Assembly: GCA_003024985.2 (NCBI GenBank)
Contig: PXIH01S0008133.1
Source of the DNA: Euperipatoides rowelli
Taxonomy: Eukaryota > Onychophora > Udeonychophora > Euonychophora > Peripatopsidae
Direction: 5' to 3' (one strand)
DNA length: 24,949 bases
This document shows, in pieces, positions 18,997 through 24,949 of this stretch. Both the position numbers and the translations under genes were made by a program. The notes under the pieces were generated by a model that made no database searches, was not told the DNA's origin, and was given only the letters and a program-made list of their open reading frames with translations. The number at the start of each line of letters is the position of its first letter. The first letter of the stretch is position 1.

Positions 18997-19444
18997 TTTT
19001 TTATAACTTCTGTAATTTATATTAGTTAGATTATTACCCTTACCAGAAAAATATTTATTAAAGTTCCTGGCCATTGTAGATGTATAAAGTTCATAACATA
19101 TATTTAAACAAAGACGCCATAACTTTTAGCTTACATACATTGTCACAATGTAGACATTGATTTTCAACTAGGAAACAAAAAAATCTGAAACAATCTTGTT
19201 AAATTTATTGAACCACACTTTACTAAATTTATATGAGAAAAAATGAGGCTTTACCAATCAAATATGAATGAATGATTTTAACTTTGTCATCAATTGATAA
19301 ATTATATTATTTAAATCATTTTGTAGTGACATCACTTTGATTAAGATGCACAGAATGAGTAGTCTATAGACTTTGAAGATCCACTTTATATTGTGCAAGA
19401 GAATATGAATGATACCTTTTGTATAATAACAGGACTACATAATT

Positions 19445-20174
19445 CATTTTTGGGGTATAGAAACAACAAATAGAGTTGGAGATTTAATGACTGATAATAC
19501 ATGTCAAAATTTTATTATAAAATATCTTCTGGGAATATTGCCTACTAGAGAAAGATTGATATAAATAGGGATAATAAAATCAGATGACATTTCATGTCCT
19601 ATGGGTTGTGCATTAACAGAGGATAACTTCCATTTATTTTGGGGTTGCAATGTACTAAGAGATGGAGTTTACCATTGTGGGTTAAGGTAAGGGAAAAGTA
19701 TGAGTTGAATAAACTGAGGGTAGATAAGTTTCTATGTAATGTTCCTGTAAGAATTCATAAATATATATTAATCTTTGCTATTTGGAGATGCAAATGCATG
19801 GTTGTGTTTCAAGGGGTCAATACTAATACAGCTAATACTAGGTTCATGTTTATAGTTCATAACATTTATGTGGGGAACCTTTTTGGTTGGATGACAATAT
19901 ATTTGATAAGATTTGGGATAAGGAGGCTATAGGGTAAAACTACAAACACAAGAAATAATTGTTTTGTTTGTTATAAGCTGTAATTTAGGTTTATCATAGG
20001 TATGATGGGGTGAACTAGAGGTTTTGGTTCACCTTAGTATTTTTGTAATCAGAATGAATGTTAATTATATGTATTTTTGTTTAATCCATATATAAATGTA
20101 GTTATTGGCCATTCTAGCTACATCATTTAAGGATAATTGTATATATTTTATAAAATAAAAAAAAAAATAATAAA
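19445..20174 (+). mobile_element. L1/Tx1-like LINE, 5'-truncated, with 14-bp target duplication
   Basis: The + strand encodes a known pattern of the L1/Tx1 clade C-terminus: NFIIKYLLGILPTRERLI, then CPMGCALTEDNFHLFWGC. This is a Cys/His knuckle (CxxxC...HxxxxC) preceded by LPTRERL. It continues in another frame as WSLPLWVKVREKYELNKLR and further to about 19932. At least one internal stop and one frame change break it. The 3' UTR ends in TATAAAATAAAAAAAAAAATAATAAA-like sequence near 20174. AGGACTACATAATT (19431-19444) and AGGACTACATGATT (20175-20188) differ at one position and are the target-site duplication, so the insertion started at 19445 and is fairly recent compared with the other LINE pieces. 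Confidence 0.8.
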
Positions 20175-20188
20175 AGGACTACATGATT

Positions 20189-23100
20189 TTGTTTATTATT
20201 TATTATAGAAAATAGCAAGAATATTAAAAAAATAATGACCTTTTAAAACAATATAATAATAATTTAATGACAAATTAAAAATATATAGTAGGCTACCGGT
20301 ACCGTATTCAAAAATATTTTGAAAACTATTCATACATAAAATATTTGAAGTGTTTTATTTATTAATACTAAGTTGTGTATAACAATATTCTTACAAAAAT
20401 ATACATATAATACCACCAAAAAAATAAATAATTAAAAATTTCATTTAAAATTTGATTCAATACCCAAATGTAAAAAAATAAAAAAATAACACTACGGTAT
20501 ATGTTTTGTTGATCATAAATCACATGTGTTATAAATGGTAGCCATTAAAAAGGAAGCAACAATTATAAGCTGATTTCAATAAGCAATAAAGGATAAAAGT
20601 TTAGATTCTATCATGGCTGTGTAACTTATTGTTTACATGGTACTGGGTGGGATTAAAAAATGAAGATTTTATTAACCATAACATTTGAATATGCAAGGAA
20701 ACCTCACTGGAAACTGAAAATGAAGGAAAAAAATTCAATTGCATATGGAGGCAATAAAATGAACAAGGAAGATGGAAAGTTATGATATGTAACAAACAAA
20801 CTTTGAGGTTTGAATGCAGTTACATTGAAACAGAAAGCTAAAAAATGGAGAATGCAGATCTTGATAAAATTGTTTCAAAATTATTGTATCCATTAATCTA
20901 GTCTCCATTCTCCACACACTGTATATTATAACTGTTCTATTCATTTATTGTTATTTACTTTCATTATATGCCTAACTTCTTTATTGTCCTCGAACAGTTA
21001 AAATTTTAGTTAAAGAATATTTAATGATTACATTGATGCTATATAAGTCAGCACTATGAAAGCTATGTAGTTAGCACTGAGGGCGAGAGAATAGTGGCTC
21101 CAATAAGAGTGAGCATTTATCAGTCATGTAATGTTCCTTTCAACATAATCTGCAACACCTTAAGAATGTACTGTACATTATCTACATGTCTGCCAATATG
21201 TACCCCTTCTCTAAAATCAGACTGCTGTAATTGGTTTTTTAAAAGTACCAACTGTTTCATCTATATCCTCCCACACTAAACGAAGGATAGTTCCCGATTG
21301 ACTTATGGAGAGAGAAAAGTGTCTGAATATTAAAAAAAAAGACTTAACAATTTTGACGTGTTTATTATTAAATTGTTTTTCCGACACTTGTATGGTTCTG
21401 ATCAAATACATTTTCGTTGAAAATTAAGTTGTGAGTGGCTAGAGGTCTGCTCCTATGGGTGGAGCCACCAGTAACAACATATTACAATAAAGTGAAAGAT
21501 TTACAATAAAGTGTAAATATGTATCATGAATTTTATCTTTTACGTATATCAAAGCACGAAAATAAATATATTTTTATTAGTCGGAAGTAGATAGTGATTA
21601 TATACTAAAGTTATTATAGAATGAATTCTACAATCCCCAACCTTTCTACAAGAAAAAAATTTAGGTGTAATATTAGTGCGCTATACATAACTTAGCAAAT
21701 TCATTCTTAAATCAACCACAATTATTAAATAAATTAATAAATACAAACACATATATTTTATTTTTCAAGTCTGAATGTTAAAAGTAAATAGACAAAATCA
21801 TGTAAGCATATTTCTAATACCTCATGCAGGCTTTTGGGTGAAACATAAAATACAATATAGCCTACAGTTAATATAAATAATTAAATATGGTAATAATAGT
21901 TTTTAAAATATACTTTTCAAAACCAGCTATTGCTGTATGGTTATAAATATAAGATACCTAAGTCGATTCCTAAACTCTGTATGAAATAATAATAAAAAGT
22001 TTTATAAAAATATATCAGTTGGCCACAAATATAAGATGAGCATAGGCTATGCTTTAAAATCTTGTTTTATTATCCCAATGCAGACTTATTCAGAACATTG
22101 TATTTACTGTTCATAGATAATAAAAACATATAGTTAGGCCACTAAAAAAAATGACTTGTTTCTCATCCAGTTAAGGTCCAAAAAATGACCAAGCAGGCAG
22201 GTTTTTTTATTTTATTTGTGAAAAACCAGCACCAGGAATTTTTTTTTTTTGAAAAAAAAATACAAAAACTATTTTAAGTAGTAATTTTCATCAAAAAAAT
22301 TTTATTTAAAAAAAAAAAAAAAATATCCAATTTATAAAGCAGAGAAAAAAAATTAAGATTTATAAAGGCATCAGGAATTTTTTTTTCTAATTATTTAAAT
22401 AAATTTAAATGCATAAAACAAAAACATTTACCCGGCAACTTTTAGAAGCATCAGACAGGTGCTGAGAAACAAGACTTTTTTTTTTTACTGGCCTTACATT
22501 TGAGTATAAATATCAATTTTATCACAGTAATGCTAAAAATTGTATTTAATGAGGTAGTATTTTTTACTGTCTTAAATTGCTAAATTATTAAACAAATTAA
22601 TTATACAAGTTTCCATTAGAGACTATTCATCATAATTTACTATTTGCCACTGTAAGAAAAAAAAAGACTAAGCGAAAATATTTTTGTACCGGTACTCTTT
22701 AAATGCTTTTTTTCGGGCCTGGCAAGTTCAAATCAGTAATAAAATTTAATTATCCACAATCAATAAACAGCTCAGCTGATTCAGTATTTTCAAACAGTAT
22801 TGTCTTATTCATAAGTGTAAATCTAAAAGATAAATTACAAATGTAATAAATTTTAATTTCTAATATTAAGTCAGCAGATTTTAAATAAGCCTTCAAAAGA
22901 GAAAATATTACATTTTTCAGGTTAATGTTATTTATTTTTTCCTCCTAATTCTAATTTAATTATGCTCATAAATATTTCTGCATATTCAAATCTTTTTAAT
23001 TTAAGCCATTAAGTTAGATTGGTGCATCATGAGCTATCTATCACTATACAGTAATGGCTTTAATTAATATATGTTAATATTATATATTGAATTTTAAATA

Positions 23101-24545
23101 AATTATTTTATGAATGCAGTCAGTTTCTATATGTGAGGCTCGGTAAAAGTGAAAAATTAATTTTTTTTTTAAAATTGTGGTCATTTTGTGATTATCTTTT
23201 CACAGACTTGTAATTATTATAGAGCTGATTAATTTAAGTATTCTCATCAATAGTTAGAGAAATGGTGTAATCTATTCTATGATTTTAATAAATAAAATCA
23301 ACAATAAGATTACATAAATACAAACAAATTAATTTTTCTAATTGTTGGTTAAATTCTAATAAAAGAATCAACTTTTAACCAATCAAAATAGAAAATAGAT
23401 GTTAGCACTAAGTTTCGATGTACAAAAAAGATAGATTGCATTACTTTTAATCAAAAACCTTTTAAGTTAAAAGAAACTGTCACCACAAAATGCTACTGAA
23501 AATACTTTTAAAATTTCATATTTTGAAAATTTTTCTGTTGACTTTTGCAAAAAAATATAATTAATTGCAGCAGAAAACTAACACTAATATAGTCTATTTA
23601 AATAAGAAATAAATTTCCTGATTATCAATAATTATTAGATATTCAATCCATTAATCATTTTTCTTTTCAATTAAGGAGTGTTTTGGGGATATATTTTCCC
23701 CTGGACGGAATGGTTGTTTGACTTTGATATTGTTACTATAATCCAAATTATGATTTTACTGTATTCAAAAATAATTAAACGTTTAATTGTTATTTATTCA
23801 GTAGATGAACCAGTGCAACATCCGTTTATCTAAATAATATGTAAACTTCCATTGATGAATATTCTTTAATATGTTGTTTTTGCCATTGTAATAAATAAAT
23901 CAAATCACAATTACATATTTCATTTTGTATAATAGATTTTTCCCTATTTATTTAAATTCTAAATTTTCCCTCATCCAATACTCTGTATTTTCAATTTTCT
24001 TTAATGTAGGCTATTCTTGAAATATGAAGGGAAAAATGCCCTGATGAACAATAAAGTCTCTATTGCATATACAAGGTAAAGATTTATCCTGCCATTTAAG
24101 TTTACAATTGGCATAGTATTGTTTCTAAGTGTATAATAATTTTTAAGGTCCAAAACAATAAGTATTTTTAGGCAAATGTGGAAAAAGATGTGAATTTTAT
24201 TATATTTATCGGTATTAATATGTGCACCTGGGTTTAAAGGTTTGCATTTTACCTTTAAAAAAATAAATAATACACATGTTTGAGTTACATGAATAAATTA
24301 CAATNAAAAAAAAATTCTTTCAAGGTTATTATTACGGTATATTCACCTACCTCAAAAATAAATTATTTGAAATGAATAAAAAATAGATGCTGGGATGATA
24401 AAAATATGCATAACAATAAAAAAATATTTTTTTATCACTTAAAATCTTTCATACAATATATACATACAATGTGAATCACTTTCATAAAATTTACTAAGTG
24501 GAAAATTAGTGAGCGAAAAAAGTTTTTTAAAATGGTTCAGACTTA
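20189..24545. other. AT-rich stretch without recognisable genes; probably includes the 3' UTR of the SLC25 gene
   Basis: No exon, tRNA or clear transposon was recognised over 4.3 kb. TACCGGTA occurs at 20294 and 22687. Long A/T homopolymers cluster at 22240-22390. A G/C-richer patch at 21440-21470 can fold (GCTCC with GGAGC). An AATAAA lies at 24050-24055 (+). On the - strand the first AATAAA after the SLC25 stop is the complement of 24196-24201, about 345 bases downstream, a possible but unproven cleavage signal. N is present at 24305. Confidence 0.45.
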
Positions 24546-24720
24546 TTAATTTCTCAGTCCAGATTTTGTCACCATTTTCTGAGCATACATCATAACTACC
24601 ATACTGACACCATTGGCAAGAAAACTTCTTACAGATCCAGGAAATATTCCTCGATATAAAGCTATATACCCGCCTCTTTCCTTGATGACAATACTCATTC
24701 TTTGCCATACAGGAAGTTGT
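24546..24720 (-). CDS. Mitochondrial carrier (SLC25 family) protein, last coding exon
   Basis: On the - strand the acceptor TTTTCCCATTTCAG precedes 24720. The exon then gives one base, 57 codons and TAA. The peptide runs QLPVWQRMSIVIKERGGYIA, then LYRGIFPGSVRSFLANGVSM, then VVMMYAQKMVTKSGLRN. This is the end of the third carrier repeat: the ERGG-x(2)-ALYRG loop helix, then the last membrane helix starting RSFLANG. From memory it is closest to the SLC25A15/SLC25A20 branch (ornithine and acylcarnitine carriers), whose ends read ALYxG...RAFPANG. However, the usual Pro after RxF and the YE pair are missing here, so the substrate is not assigned. SLC25 proteins exchange metabolites across the inner mitochondrial membrane. 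The upstream exons lie beyond the window's right edge. The intron begins with TA repeats and a copy of the DNA element seen at 7861. Confidence 0.75.
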
Positions 24721-24757
24721 CTGAAATGGGAAAATTATTTATGGTATATGGTATATC

Positions 24758-24799
24758 TACTGTATATATATAAATATATATATATAATATATATATATA
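24758..24799. repeat. TA-rich microsatellite beside the second DNA element copy
   Basis: Impure TA repeats, opening with TACTGTATATATATA, run up to the element tip at 24800. They lie in the intron of the SLC25 gene. The same arrangement, TA repeats at the left side, is seen at 7801 for the other copy, with 27 bases in between there. Confidence 0.8.
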
Positions 24800-24949
24800 C
24801 TGTATATATGGTTATTTTGGTGAATAGTTATTTATGGGTTTTTTTATGTCTAACACATATTCTAAAATTTTTGAATTCGCGTTTGAGATTTAAAAATTTC
24901 TGCTAAAAAGTTCTTTAATACAGTAATCATAAACCTTTAATACATTATT
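24800..24949. mobile_element. Left end of a second copy of the 1.06-kb DNA element (runs off the window)
   Basis: From CTGTATATATGG the sequence follows the first copy (7861 onwards) to the window's end, about 80 percent alike by eye. Shared words include GAATAGTTATTT, TCTAACACATATT, GAATTCGCGTTTGAGATT and AATCATAAACCTTTAA. TA precedes the tip (24798-24799). Because the target itself is TA-repeat, the duplication cannot be distinguished from it. Confidence 0.7.

Noticed and set aside
21430-21470. G/C-rich patch with GCTCC/GGAGC pairing as a structured RNA or SINE end
   Set aside because: The pairing is only 5 bp and no second copy or promoter box was seen.
24439-24708. 89-codon - strand frame overlapping the SLC25 exon
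   Set aside because: The real coding frame is shifted, has a splice acceptor at 24721 and shows the carrier signature. This one is its shadow.
24613-24906. 97-codon + strand frame at the right end
   Set aside because: It runs antisense to the SLC25 exon and through TA repeats (YIYKYIYIIYIY), so it is not a gene.

Overview
The window reads as nuclear DNA from an animal, most likely an aquatic invertebrate. It is very AT-rich, and its genes are split by introns with GT/AG borders. It is full of decayed transposable elements: non-LTR retrotransposons, tRNA-like SINEs and short inverted-repeat DNA elements. I cannot place it more precisely. There is no sign of bacterial operons, CRISPR, or capsid- or LTR-bearing elements. 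One base is ambiguous (N at 24305).

Two host genes are supported. The first, on the + strand, has exons at 2997-3219 and 4976-6333 that join in frame. They encode most of a ZSWIM3/ZSWIM1-like protein: a MULE-type transposase core whose three acidic positions are kept, then a SWIM zinc finger. The 5' exon or exons lie upstream and were not identified. The second, on the - strand, is represented only by its last coding exon (24546-24720), the C-terminus of a mitochondrial carrier (SLC25) protein. A weaker candidate is a terminal exon with a poly(A) signal at 2466-2660 (+).

The rest is repeat-derived or featureless AT-rich DNA. 1492-2272 is a DNA element with terminal inverted repeats that holds a perfect 45-bp foldback and a coding-like remnant. 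3965-4560 and 11490-11655 are - strand CR1/Jockey-like LINE tails. 6524-7302 and 7861-8918 are two more elements with inverted ends; the second has a sister copy leaving the window at 24800 and is inserted in a tRNA-derived repeat whose uninterrupted copy lies at 14417-14645. 15757-15997 is a hAT-type MITE with a near-perfect 8-bp target duplication. 18921-18996 is a tRNA-like sequence with a perfect B box. 19445-20174 is a 5'-truncated L1/Tx1-like LINE with a 14-bp target duplication. 18185-18480 probably holds another decayed LINE.

The two genes show no functional link. The most interesting points are the retained catalytic-type residues in the ZSWIM-like protein, a decayed copy of its intron-exon junction near 14.9 kb, the perfect 45-bp foldback, the filled-site/empty-site pair, and the excess of the words TACCGGTA and TACTGTA/TACAGTA. 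I did not find a convincing new multi-gene system.
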